A stretch of DNA of 64,000 nt from Aulostomus chinensis (lineage: Eukaryota > Chordata > Actinopteri > Syngnathiformes > Aulostomidae), in the NCBI GenBank assembly GCA_037954235.1, contig JBBMOA010000004.1, forward strand, positions 16,625,101-16,689,100. The letters are read 5' to 3'. The position numbers and the translations under genes were made by a program. Below are positions 10,892-23,302 of this stretch, piece after piece (the stretch's first letter is position 1; each line of letters begins with the position of its first letter). The notes under the pieces were generated by a model. The model was not told the DNA's origin, searched no databases, and saw nothing but the letters and a program-made list of their open reading frames with translations.

Positions 10892-13800
10892 GTAGGTCCG
10901 GCTGCTCTCTCCTCCAAACAGAGAGAAAAGGAGCGGAACCGTCACTGCAAGTTGCGAGTTCAGCGGACAAACTGAGTCAAAAACACTCAAAATAGCTTTT
11001 TCCGGTTGTTCATAATAGAATGAGAGTGCAATTTTGCATGAGCAACTCCTGAAAACACACCGAAAAATGGAAATACCGTCATTGTCATTATTGTTTTTTG
11101 CGTCAATAATATTTTGAAAAATAGTATCGTGATACAGTTCCATCTTGATATTTTTTCTCTGCCCCTAACACACATATGTTATCTATAAATGTATATCTCA
11201 CTGTCTAATGTTCCAAAGGATGTCAATAAATCACACATCCTCATCTATCACATCCACATCTTTTGTTTTAGAGGTTATTTACATAATTACATGTTGTTTT
11301 TTTTAAACAAATCATCAAATTACACTTTTAATTGTTCTCTTGAGTAACAAAACTAGTTTAAAAGCTTCCCAGCTTCCTTTCAAACTGAAAGCCAGTGAGT
11401 TTGTTCTTTATGTTTTACTTTTGTTGGAATAATACGGTTTTATTCAAGCTCCCCTGACATCTGTGTTGTTTTTTTGTTTTGTTTTGTTTTTGCTCCTGAT
11501 GGAAATTTGTGTCTTCTTCCCGGCTGCAGGTGGTTCTGGAGTTGTGCCGAGGCGACGCTGACCTGTCGACCATCCAGGCTCACCTGGATAAAATACACGC
11601 CTGTAGTGTCGAGCTGGGCTCCACAGATCAGCTGGTTAGTTTCTGAAAAAAAAAAGTCCTGCAGCTTTTTAAAAAAAAAATACAAACCGCTAAATTAAGA
11701 ATATGAAATTTACCACTCGACAGACCGTCGTCGGCATCCTGAAGACCTCCTACTCCAACTTTGCCGATCTAGTTCAGAAGTTACTGAATGTGCCATTTGA
11801 AAAGGAGTTCTTCTTCCATGTGAGTGTCGGTGAAGAATCTCGGCTGTCTGATTTAAAAAAAAAAACATTTCAAGAGGGAAAATCTCTGTATCATTAACCC
11901 GGGTCAATGTTCCCGTAGGAGGGGTTTTCTGCAAATTATGGCCCCTCATACGACCAAAAACTGCAGCAGCTGGTGTCCGAGTTCCTGTCCAGACTGGAGC
12001 AGCTACTGCCTGTGCCAGACTTGGAACAGGTAATTCCACAGTGGGTCAATTAAAACAACAACAACAAATAAACGCTGATCCTTTTTGCAGAAATGCTTCC
12101 CAGTGTCACATGAACTGTGAATTCGTCACGTGCTTGTCAAGTCATACTTCCGGTTCAGGGTTTAAGATAAAAGATTATATGTAATTGAGCAGGGATTAAT
12201 TGTGTATTCTTGTCTTGCAGAAGTGGAGTGTGTCAGCATTAGTTTATTCGTAAGAGTACAAATACTTGTTGCTGGGTTGTAAATCACTTTTTGTTTATCC
12301 TTTTTTTTGTCTTTCAAAAGGTGAAATCAGACCAATACTGCTACTACTTTAGGGGAACATTTTCTAAAGTACCTGCAAGTTCTTGTCTTATTCCTCCCTC
12401 TTAAGTGTGTGTGTGTGTGTGTGTGTCTGTCAGACAGCAGGTTGGCTCACTGAAACATCAGCAGTGACAAGAGACATTGGACATCATTTGTCCGAACCCT
12501 CGGCACTGAAAACTCTCCTGCTCCACCACAAACAGCTTGGCGGGACCCTCGGCTCCGGTGTGTTTCCGTCTCCATCGTCTGGAGGAAATTTCCCCGTTTC
12601 TGACAACACGCAATCATATGATATTTCTTTCTGCAGCTCCTTCCGGTACAAGCGATGAAATCATTTTGTCCACGCTGGCCCTCCCTACCCAGACCGGTAC
12701 GGGGAAGTACATAGAGCCACACGCTGGCGACGATGATTACGACGGCGACGCACAGAGATTGATGTTTGAGGATTTAGGAGACGACTCAGGACAAAGCTCA
12801 GACATCAGAACAGATGATTGGTCACCGATAAAGGAATCAGGTCAGGAGACATAAAGCTCCTTGTTTCTAGAGAGAAGAATCATTTAGTGGTTTCCAAACC
12901 TGTTATGTGTTTTGTGCTGTTTTCAGGTCCGCTGTCATGTCACTTCGTCTGCCCTCAGTGTTCATTCGCTCACAGCATCAAGAGGAAAGTCCAAGAGCAC
13001 ATCCAGAGTGAGCACCCGAAAAAAGATGCCGTTAAGAAAAGGAAATCTGAGAGAAACGCCGTAATCGCCGAGAAGAAAGTAGATGGCAACTTACAGAAAA
13101 AGAAGGAACGCAAACGCATGGACGATGTTGGAAGAAAGAGGACCAAGGACAACTTGGAAAACAAAGAGCGATGTAGGCGGAAAGAACCTTCAGAGGCAGA
13201 CAAAAGGTTCCTGAGCTCGCGACAGGTGAGTAAAAACTTCACCGAGGAAGAAACGAAATGTCGGACGTGCAAAAAGGTTTTTGAACATCCGAATCAGTTA
13301 AAAACCCACGTGAAGCTCCACAGCTTCCCGTACTCGTGCAGCCAGTGTGAGAAGGGATTCACCAGCCCGTCAGGTTATTATCAACACCAGCGGCTCCACA
13401 AGAGAGGACGCATTTTCACCTGCAGGCAGTGTAACAAGGGATTCCTATGCAGCTACTCACTCAAGCAGCACGAGCGCTTGCACGACGGCCCCACCAACCT
13501 GTGCACCGTCTGCGGGAAAAGCTTCAGTAAAGCGGGCATCACTAGACACATGCAGATGCACAAAGGGGAAAAGAATTACCTGTGCACCACATGCGGGAAG
13601 TCGTTTCTCTCTTCGGGGGAGCTGTTGCTGCACACGCGGTCACACACCGGGGAGACACCGTACACCTGCACCCACTGCGGGAAGGGCTTCTCCAGTAAGA
13701 GTCACCTCAACGTCCACACGCGCTCTCACACTGGCGAGCGTCCATATCTGTGCTCCGTGTGCCTGAAACGTTTCCTCACGCTCAACTGCCTGAAGAGACA

Positions 13801-13912
13801 CTCGCTCAGTCACAACGGGGTGAAGCCATTCAAGTGTTCCCAATGCGCGAGAGAATTCTCCCAGCAGGGGAATTTAAAAAGACATTTGACAACTCATAAA
13901 CCCGACAAGTAG
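10676..13912 (+). CDS. TINF2/TIN2-like N-terminal domain fused to nine C2H2 zinc fingers
   Basis: The coding sequence is join(10676..10891, 11530..11634, 11724..11819, 11919..12029, 12434..12557, 12637..12840, 12927..13912), 1842 nt or 613 residues. All junctions are GT-AG and in phase. Residues ~7-210 resemble the TINF2 N-terminal domain: LPLASLRLLVPP, a tryptophan-containing helix, HYDKLLDFISLVTE, RAELLLGLRVKVVLELC, and later LKTLLLHH. Residues ~210-285 are acidic. Then come finger 1 (~294), a basic lysine-rich stretch (~317-390) and fingers 2-9 (~397-609), some joined by TGE-type linkers. Known: TIN2 links TRF1, TRF2 and TPP1 in shelterin, and fish have zinc-finger proteins with this domain. 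I see no FxLxP-type TRF1-binding motif. A nuclear DNA-binding role is inferred. The exact start is uncertain because a 5' exon could add residues. Confidence 0.85.
11530..11634 (+). CDS. TIN2-like zinc-finger gene, coding exon 2
   Basis: A phase-0 exon of 35 codons beginning VVLELCRGDADLSTIQAHL. Acceptor is CGGCTGCAG, donor GTTAGT. The VVLELC segment directly continues the GLRVK of exon 1, as in TINF2. Confidence 0.88.
11724..11819 (+). CDS. TIN2-like zinc-finger gene, coding exon 3
   Basis: A phase-0 exon of 32 codons beginning TVVGILKTSYSNFADLVQKL and ending EKEFFFH. Donor is consensus GTGAGT. Confidence 0.85.
11919..12029 (+). CDS. TIN2-like zinc-finger gene, coding exon 4
   Basis: A phase-0 exon of 37 codons with KLQQLVSEFLSRLEQLLPVP, an amphipathic helix of the N-terminal domain. 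Acceptor is CCGTAG, donor GTAATT. Confidence 0.87.
12434..12557 (+). CDS. TIN2-like zinc-finger gene, coding exon 5
   Basis: Encodes TAGWLTETSAV... and SALKTLLLHHKQLGGTL. It is preceded almost directly by a (GT)n run at 12404-12428 that occupies the position of the polypyrimidine tract. The exon ends in phase 1 before GTGTGT. Confidence 0.82.
12637..12840 (+). CDS. TIN2-like zinc-finger gene, coding exon 6 (acidic linker)
   Basis: A 204-nt exon with GTSDEIILSTLALP and an acidic stretch (GDDDYDGDAQ, FEDLGDDSG). Acceptor is TTTCTGCAG, donor GTCAGG, phase 1 to 1. Confidence 0.82.
12927..13912 (+). CDS. TIN2-like zinc-finger gene, coding exon 7 (nine C2H2 fingers)
   Basis: An uninterrupted 986-nt last exon. 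Finger 1 (CHFVCPQC...HIQSEH) is atypical. A lysine/arginine-rich region follows, then eight fingers: CRTC, CSQC, CRQC, CTVC, CTTC, CTHC, CSVC and CSQC types. The fourth finger (CTVC) is two residues shorter between Cys and His than usual. The stop is TAG at 13910-13912. Confidence 0.95.
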
Positions 13913-14050
13913 CCAAAAGTTCTTTAATATTCTACTTTAATTGACAGCAAAGAGAAGATCAGTGTAAAAGTTCATCAAGTTTCCAATGCTAGAAGCTTCT
14001 TGCAGGGTTCTTCTATAGGTGTGGAAATAAATCCACCCAAGCCAATCAGG
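13913..14050 (+). other. 3' UTR with candidate polyadenylation signal
   Basis: AATAAA at 14026-14031 lies 114 nt after the zinc-finger gene's stop codon. It is the first such hexamer and a plausible mRNA end. Confidence 0.5.
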
Positions 14051-17000
14051 TGAATTCCTTCATGGGTTTTGTTGACGTGGCTGCGACGAAAGGTCTTCAT
14101 GTTTTGGACACGTCACTCGTCAAAACCTGCAGAAACCCCAGAAAGACAAAGAGCTCTAAACGTAAAGGGGCGTGTCGAAACATGCGCGCTCATCACGAGT
14201 TTCAGGCCGCCGCCGTGTTAAGAGGCGTGGTCCGGCGCAACCATGGCGTGTTGTGCAGAAAACATTTGCGCCATCGACCAGGAAAATGGGGCCAAAAAGA
14301 CAAATTCACCCTGTACTCAATTAGAGCGAGTTCAGCCACTTTCTTTTCATTTTATACTGCCAATTGAATTTTCTTTCTTTTTTTTTGTTGCTTTTTCCGT
14401 TTAAGAAAAAAAAAAAAGTTCAATTTTTCCAACCAAATCTGCGCCGTCTTAACAAAAGAATCATAGTTGGGTGGAGAAGACAACTCTTGACACAGTCACT
14501 CGTCAGTGGGCTTCGTCCATGAAGGGGAATAACTTGCCAAGAGCAATTATAATTGGCTCCGAGCCTGTCAGACTGAATTGAGGGCTGCAGTGTCTACGAG
14601 CGTTTCATGAGTGAGGCCCACTCAGTTGCACATGTGAACTTGAGAACGTCCATGGGTTTTGATGGGTTTGTTTTTCTCCTCTCGACAGAACTGACGTGTA
14701 TTTATCAACATTAATATATTGCACTTAAATGAACTTTCACTAATTTGTGTTTCTGTAGTTCATCCCACCGTTCTACGGTTATTTGCTGTAATTTAAATGT
14801 ACAGAGTGGACAAGCAACATTACTGACAAGACTGCATGGCAGTCAGAATATCGAGCTATTTGATACATTTAAACACAAAAATACACGTTTTTTTTTATTT
14901 TAAATCACCTGCAGCCCCTCAAGCAGGAGAAAACTTTGCTGCCAGACGGAAGATTGTTTTACTTGAGATCCGCCCACTTTATTGTTCATACTCAGTGTGG
15001 GGTTGTTGGCCTTCGGGATTGAAATAATTTGTTTTGTTTTTACATCCCATTTATGTGCTGCTGTGGCCAATCCAGAACCTTGTTTTTTTTTTTTTTTATA
15101 TCTTTGTTAAATTGCATAATACCTGTAAAACAGTGTTTTAAAAAAAATGTACATCGCACGATGGAAAATCACAAATAAGTCATTTTGTGTTGTATAAGGT
15201 CAGATAATCCAGAAGTTTTGTTTCTATAATTTTATTTTTAATGACTAAAGCATCTATAAATTCCCTCACGTTAAATAAATGAGGATTTCTATTTTGAGAT
15301 TTTTCTGTCCCAATATTTGCGCGGTAAATACGAAAGCGTGCGGAAACCAAGAAGAAGAGAGGGAGGAAAAACACGGCTGTAGGAAATGCAATTTATTTGC
15401 AATTTTTTAATAACATCATTCCTCAGATAAAAATGCAATGTTACAGGAATATACATCAGATATTAATTTAAAACTTGCTTTCAAGGGACCATACAGTCTA
15501 AATATACTTTTTCCTTTTTTATTTACTGGTAGCGTGCGTTATAAGCAAGACAGACTCTGTCACCAATGACAGACTGACAAGTTACAGATACAAACTGTAC
15601 ATTACTTATTTACAAATCAACTTTTTGTTTGTTTGTTTGTTTTTTTTTCATTTCAGGTTTTTTTTTTGAAAATAGGAGTAGAAAAAGTGATTGAAGTAAT
15701 ATTCTGATTTTATTTCATTTGTATTCTTTCCCTTTCTATAATCTAAAATGAAATGAATGAACAAAGCAAATTGAAAAAAAAAAAAAGAAGAAACCCCCCC
15801 CCCCCAACAAAACAAACTCTCTTTTAGAAAAAAAAAAAAAACCCAAAACATAGAAGAATAGGGTGCGTCGACTGTGAGGCCGTGCAGCCGCCACAGAGGA
15901 GACGTGGTAACCGAGGCAACCAAATGATGTGGGGCCTGGGTCACACTCAGCAACTTCCAAAAAAGAAAGTAAAAAAAAAAAAAAAAAAAAAAGCCAATGA
16001 AAATCCCTCGCGCGGGAGTCGCTTAAAGAACTTAATTACCAAAAGAAAAACAGCCACTTGCCTCCAAAGCTACCGCAAGCACAATAACACTCGATTTCTT
16101 TTTCTTTTGTTGTTGTTGTTTTGTTTTTTTGGGACCATAAATAGTGCTGTTATTAAATACTACATTTAACAGTAGCGTCACTACTAATATTACAACAAAT
16201 AAGTTGGTCTCTGTGAACACCTGGAAAAACATGAACCCTCCGAAAACGAACAAAAACAAAACAGCTCGAATCCTGTAAAAGGCCCTTAAAAGACTTTGCA
16301 TGAGTGGTGAAGACGATGAACGTTGATATCAAACTCTACGGACCGGTGGAGAACAGAGCTGGAACTGAAGGGACAGGGACCAGACGGATCCCCCCCGCTC
16401 GGCTGAGAGGCCGGGGATCGCCCGCCTGGATTTGAATAAAATGAAATCGAACAAAAGAAAAGGTCGATTTTGCTTGCGTGCTGCTGAAAGAGCTCGTGGA
16501 AGCAAATCATTCTGCATTCGCGCACACAAATCTACAGTTTAAGTTTCCTGCGTAGTTTGATTTTTTTTCCCTAAGTGAAAAACAAAAAAGCTTTGGAACT
16601 GAATTTTCAAAACGTGTCGTGTGGGTCTCTAGCGGTCAAGGGGCTAAAAACATCTTCGCTCATTTGTCATGTTTAAGTCGCTGCGGTGAATTGTAAGAGC
16701 AGATTCGGAGGAGTGGACATTTTTCTAGAGTTTTAACGACAGGAGAGCAGACAGGAAGTTTGCGTCGCACATTTGGGGCTGATTTTGCAGCGAGAAGGAA
16801 GTTTGAACCATTAGCTGCTACTGAAAAAGACACACACGCACACAAAAAAGAAGCAACTCCTGGTGTCAAATTTGGGATGTTTCCTGTTTGTTTTCGTGGT
16901 CTTCACACACGGTAACACATTTTGAGGTCCAAACAAGAGGAAAAGTCAAATAAAAGGTTGATGTTTAATGCTACAAAATAGAGGAAACTAAGTTCTGTAC

Positions 17001-17334
17001 CTCATAGGAAGGCGAATCTCATCAATATCTCCTTTTGTTTTTAGGTTTAGGCAGAACCGAGAAAAGCAATACGTTCGCGGAATGAAAAGGCTTTAAAATG
17101 TCAAGATTATGTTCGTGACGGAACTGTGTTGACTGGAACGTTTAATTGCCATTTTTTTGGCTGTAAATAAAAATTAAGGATCAACGTTTCAACAATTTTT
17201 TTTCTCACACGGACAAAAAAAAAATTTTTTTTTTCAAAATATCATCCACCAGTTTTGGTTCCTTGATCATAATTAATCCAGTAAATGTTCAATGAAGTGC
17301 ATCGCTTGAAATTTTTAATTTAACGAGTATAATC

Positions 17335-17372
<38 letters not shown>

Positions 17373-20300
17373 GCTCCCTAAATTCCGCACCCAAAGGAAA
17401 CTTATCAATAATCATTTCTCAGTCTAAGAGAAACGTCCAGCTATATTTGGTAAAACCAAGACAGAAAGTGCCACCACGTGGAGATGTTTATATCAGTCAT
17501 AATAGGCACCTTGCAAACTTCAGTTTTTAAAATATTATAGAATTTAGATATAATACTTCTAAATATAATATTAAAATAGAAGAAACTTGCAATATAATCT
17601 TGTTTTTCATAATATATTCCCTCCTTTCTTCCACTGACCGAAGCCCTCATCACATTCCACGTCAAAATCTGTACACCCGAAGACCCTCTCGTCTCTCAAG
17701 AGAACGGAATTGAAATTTTAACTGAATCTCAATCGACGAAAACACTTCTTTCACCTCGGGAAAACAGAAAATACCATTTATATTTCAAAATAGATGAAAC
17801 ACTTCTGTCGGGACAGAACAATAATCGGTAGATATTTTAATTTACAAGAAAATATATTGGTCGTAATGGCGGCGGATGCTCACAGGATAGGAAACATAAT
17901 GAGACCCCTCCCCTCGTGCACTCGTAACGCTGCAGTCAAACACACCACTATTTATATTTCGCATTATTTGTGTAAAATGTTCATATAACAGCTCTTCCAA
18001 AGTAAAGTTTTATGCCTGCTCCTCAAAATATCATGCAAAAAAACCCCAAAACAAACCTGTCACATTAAATCCAACTTTTTTTTTTTTAAAGATCAAATAA
18101 ACCACAAAAAGTCTCCTTCCACGCTAAATGAGGCGCAACAACGTCGCTGCAAACGCGGAGTTTAGGACTTTTGAAGTAAGATGGCGTATCGTGACAAAAA
18201 TCGGTGGCATCTTCATACGAATTTGTTTTTCCACACAGATTTAATTTGTTCATGGAAGAAAAATAAAGCTACATGATTTTCATAGAGAGGAAAAGCAGAA
18301 AAGCATAGAGAGGTCTAAGTCAGTCGTCGCCGGACTTTTTGGTTCCATGTCTTCGTGTTTCTAAAAGTGTGTGTGTGTTTGCAGGGCTGTGACGTGCGCG
18401 CGCGCACACACGCACCTCCTGATGCTACAGTAGGAAAACGTTCAGACTTCGGAGCTGTCGACAGGTTGCTGGTTTGCCTGTCAGCCGATTTCAAGTGGCA
18501 AGAGCACATTAATCTCTCGATTCATTCAAATGCTTTCTGACAGGAGAATGAAGAACATTTACGAATCTGATTAGATTATTTGGATAATCTGAACCATCTC
18601 CAGCTAAAGGAAGAAAATAGAAAAGCTAGAAGATGGGGGGGTATTAAAACAATGCAAATTTTCTATTTGTGTTCGGTAGCCTGGTTTTCAATCTGGGAAT
18701 TTTCCAATCTGTGAAAATGTCCTAAAAACTCAAGAAATAGGAGATTATTATTATTATTATTATTATTCCCTGCTGTTTCCTTTTGGTTAAAATAAAGTGG
18801 GACGCGAGTCAATAAACTCATACCGTCGCTACAGTCAACAGGCCTATGATACATTTTTAACTACATTCCCAAATACCTGCCTTTACCCTTAATCAAACAT
18901 TCTCTTGATTAAATATTATATAGTCATGTATATCTTGCTATATAGGGTATATAAAAATATACAATCATTGGCTAGTGGTGAGACAAAAGATATCATCATT
19001 CACATAGGACCGATACTTTATACCCCTAGAGAGAGAAACCCATGCAAAGAAAACATGAACGTGGCTATACAACTGTCACCACCCTGAAATCCAAATCCCG
19101 ATGGATTAAAATCTTGTATAATCCCACAAAACCATCGAAAATCACATCCCATCGCCATCAACCGCCAACTCGGATTGTCTATATCTGAATTTTAAGCCGT
19201 CGAATTCTGCCTTCAACGGGGAGGGATTTCAGGTAAAACGCTGCGGTTGTTAGCCTGAAGACTACAGACAGACGAAGACACCAGCCCATGTGACGCGTCG
19301 GGCACACGTAGGGTTAATCATCGTAACAGCAGCGTTCCAAGTGCTACAGGCAGGAGTTTAGAGTGTAATCCGGTCGGAAAAAGTCGCTTAATGGGCTTTG
19401 GAGTTACTATAAAGTACTTATATTTCAATATTTAAGACATTTTATGTATAGGGTTTATCCTTCGATGTTAAACCGCCAGAATAGCAATTTGAACTCCGGC
19501 TGATTTATGAACTTTGTTATTTGAGGTGGAATAATTGGGATTATCTGAATCTCTGATGTTATGAACAAATGGGAATGCTAATCTCGATCCACTGCACCAC
19601 AAACCCATCGAGGGATGCCTCCCTTTTATGCTTTTACTGCATTTATTGATTTGTGGTTGTGTGTTTTTATCCTCACGCATTTCATGAAATGTTTTTTATC
19701 TGTTTTCGCCCTCACTTCCCCCCCCGTGGACGTGACCTCAGGACCCTGGGAACTGAATTACTCTCGCTCATCATTTTGATGTCCACAAACTGTTCCCTAG
19801 GTGTCGCCATGGCTCTTTCTACAATAGCAGGATATAATTCAGGTGGAAGTAGTTGCTTTTTAACTTTCAAATATACTCCTTTATTTATTTGTGACTGCAG
19901 CGGCTCAACTGCAGTTACACCCTACAAACCGCGTGTCGTTAACTTCATTCATTCAACACGTGATTTTTCTAAATCGACGCGTCGGCGGTGACAAACGTTA
20001 CTTCCTGTCAAGAAGGAACGTGATTTTAAACTGACCTCCGCGCGTGTGTGTGTGTGTGTGTGTGTGAAAAGTTCACTTTTAAACGCACGTAAGCAATAAT
20101 ATATCGTGAGCACTGTCCTTCCCAGGGGTGAGGACTCAATTAATTATAAACTCACAAGATATGCAAAATCATTTTTTCTTTCTTTTTTTTAAACCCCCCC
20201 CCTCTCAAATACTGTCCATCCTCAAATGATCTAAGAGAAGAAATAGCAGTCAAGTAGTATGTACACTAAATAGAAATAGCTACTCTGTTATCATGTGACA

Positions 20301-20847
20301 TGATTACAAAAATGAAACAAAATTAACCCGGCAGACGTGTGAACCTCATGCAAATACTGACGGTGCACCATCTCACTCCACCGAGAAGAAAGGAGAGAAA
20401 GAGCTGCAGCCAGAAAAGAGTCGAGTCAGAGAGGTGAAGTGAGTCATCCTTGCTGCTGGATTTTTAACCAACACCAGCAAAATAATCATGATAATAATAA
20501 TAATCATCGTAATAAAAAAAAAAAAAAACCCCAACAAAACACACTCATCTCAAGTTGCTGCCTCGACATCCAAATCTGACCCAGAAGGACTTAAATAAAT
20601 ACATCTCTACTATACTGCACTGCAATGTACCTGATTTCAAGTATGTTTGGTTTCTCTGGCATGAAACCACCGAGTTTACTTAAAAATGTAACAAACATAA
20701 AAAATACATCTCCATAATATTTCTCACAAGTATATTTACTTCGGGAACCTTGTATACAGTCAGAGTTATTGCATTGTTTTTGCATATCTTGTGGGATGCA
20801 GGGTTACACCCACTAAAACCAAATACTGCAACACAACAGCTCATGTT

Positions 20848-20903
20848 AAATATATATATATGTATATATATATATACATATATATATTATATATATATAT
20901 ATA
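20848..20903 (+). repeat. (TA)n microsatellite
   Basis: TA run with TGTA/CATA interruptions, self-complementary. Confidence 0.9.
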
Positions 20904-21986
20904 AAACAAAACAAAAACTGCAATGCTTCTCCAATCCACACAGGGGCGCTACAGAGCCTTGGAATCTCTCTCTCACCGGCATCAAGACACTCAACCTGGT
21001 TTTGGCGCTATGCATTGAACGGGGGGAAAAAAAAAATCTGCGTTCATGATTCGAAAATCTTCCCCAAAGATTCTACAATTTCGTTTCCTAATTTCACTTT
21101 CAGAGAGTAACATTCACGGCCGTTCCTACAAAATGAAATTGAGTCCAAGGTGCCTGCTGGATGTGTTTAGCAGTGAACCAGCGTCAGTAACAGGAAGTAG
21201 AAGTGGAAGAACCTGTTTAAATTTGGGCTTAACTCAACTGTCAAGGGTGAAAACAGGCAGCTAGCAGCTTATACTGAAACTGACTGCAAATTAGCTTACA
21301 AAGTGCTGCAACAAGATGTTTATGAGGCGCTAATAAAACAAGTAAGAACAGAGGGTGGACTTTTTTTTCCTTTTTTTTGTTAGTTTGTTATTTTGGGATG
21401 ACAATAGCGCTAATGACACATTCAGTGTTCACATTTGTTTTGCATAATCATGTCAGAAGTCTGTTACCTGGCACAGGATGCAGTGTATGGCAGTGTGTTC
21501 ATGCATACTCTCCCCTGCCAAAAAACAAAAAAACAACCCTCCTCTGCTTAACATGGAGAGCTCTTCAGTGAGACCTAGAAGGTAGATACAACAACAACAA
21601 AGCAAGAATTAAACTGAGTTATTTAGAATTCTTTTTAGAGCATTATTCTTTTTAAAAATCTTTGTATAGAGCTTTATTTTTCCTGCAGTCTATCTGAATA
21701 CGGGCACCGGAAAGACTTTGTAGTGGCTAGTATGACATGTTAAAATAACAACCATTCGTGCTGGAGTTTATTTCACCGCTGAATTTTTTAATTATCTGAT
21801 TTATGATCCACTTCCAAAAAAAAAAAGAAAAAAGAAAAGGAAATGTGACAACCGGTCTCAATCGCGGGACGTGAGGAATGGTTCGAGTAAAGCAGGGACA
21901 TGTGCCTTGAGTCATGTGACCAAACTTAATCGGGGTTTACTTCAGATAAATTAAATGTTACATGGAAGTAATTACAAACACATGAG

Positions 21987-22031
<45 letters not shown>

Positions 22032-23251
22032 ACGCATAACAAAAAATAAAATAAAACAAAAAGGGTGCCGTCTGATACTTTCCTGATTTTTTTTCCCTCC
22101 AATTTTATGTTCCAGAATTCAATTCCAGCACTGAAACTACAGTTACAGGAAGTTACAGGAAGTTCCTCTTTTCGTTTTTTTTCGCCCAGAGAAATCCTAA
22201 AATTGCGGGATGTGAGCAAACAAAGAGGTTCAGAGGTCTTGCAGCATCGGTGCACCAGCCTTACGAGTTCATTCGGAGATTTCTAACGATGAGTGAATGA
22301 TATTCATAACAGTGTGTAACAGCCAAATGCTCAGGACGCCCCCCCCCCTCACCCCCACCCCCACCCCCGCTGCATTTGGTGGTTCTACCTTTCAGAGCAA
22401 ACATCTGCCATGAAGAAGAAAAGCAGCAATTGAAAAAAAAAAAATTAAATTAAATTAAAAAAGTCAAAAATAATAAAAGGTTGGTTACTTTCTGGTCAAG
22501 CTGGAATTCCTCATTACTCTGCAGATCCACCTCACAACAGGAAAAAAAAACTTTTTTTTAAAAAAAAAGTGATGATAAATTTCAAAAGATTGAGGCTTTT
22601 TTTTTTTTTTAAGCAGCTTGGCTAAAAAGTGAAAAAAAAAGAAAAATAAATTAATAAGAGAAAAGCAAATCACAAAAGCTTTGGAAGCATGCCTGTCCAT
22701 GGTAACCCTGTCTTAAGGAGGCCCATTATCACACACGCCCATCACGCACGCACATACTTGTAATGCTACCTTAATTTACTGTCTAGGCTTAAAATCAGCT
22801 TTTTAGAATACATAAGACACACACACACACACACATACAAATGCACATTCTCACACATTTTTTCTCTTCTGGGAAAAATAAATAAATAAATAGATACAAT
22901 CTGTAAAAGGTGCATACTGATAGAGAGAAAGACCCCTGTCTTAGATACACATCTCACACTCATACGTACATATATCCTGTACTAAAACGCAGACACGCAC
23001 ACATCCGCGCACACACAAATATAGTTATACACTCGCACACAAAACACTACGCCCTGCTTCGATACTTAAAACCTCTTAAAATTCTCCTAAAAGAAACAGA
23101 GCAAAAATATGTTTATAAGACCAGCACCCCGATTGTGCAAACAAATCAAGGATAAATTAAACCGATAACATCATGAATATAAAACAAAATAGTCATGGCT
23201 AGCCAGTTTTGCACAATATTGAACTGTTAAATACATAGTGGGTGTGGTCTG

Positions 23252-23252
<1 letters not shown>

Positions 23253-23301
<49 letters not shown>
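23253..23301 (+). repeat. (GA)n microsatellite
   Basis: About 48 bp of GAGA in the probable cacna1c 3' UTR; it reads (UC)n in that transcript. Confidence 0.9.

Positions 23302-23302
<1 letters not shown>

Noticed and set aside
13347..13766. A 139-codon frame inside the zinc-finger exon.
   Set aside because: It is an out-of-frame shadow of the C2H2 array, which has a far better family match.
14050..14367. A 105-codon plus-strand frame downstream of the zinc-finger gene.
   Set aside because: No recognisable domain and no splice or start context; it sits in a CpG-richer patch where open frames arise by chance.
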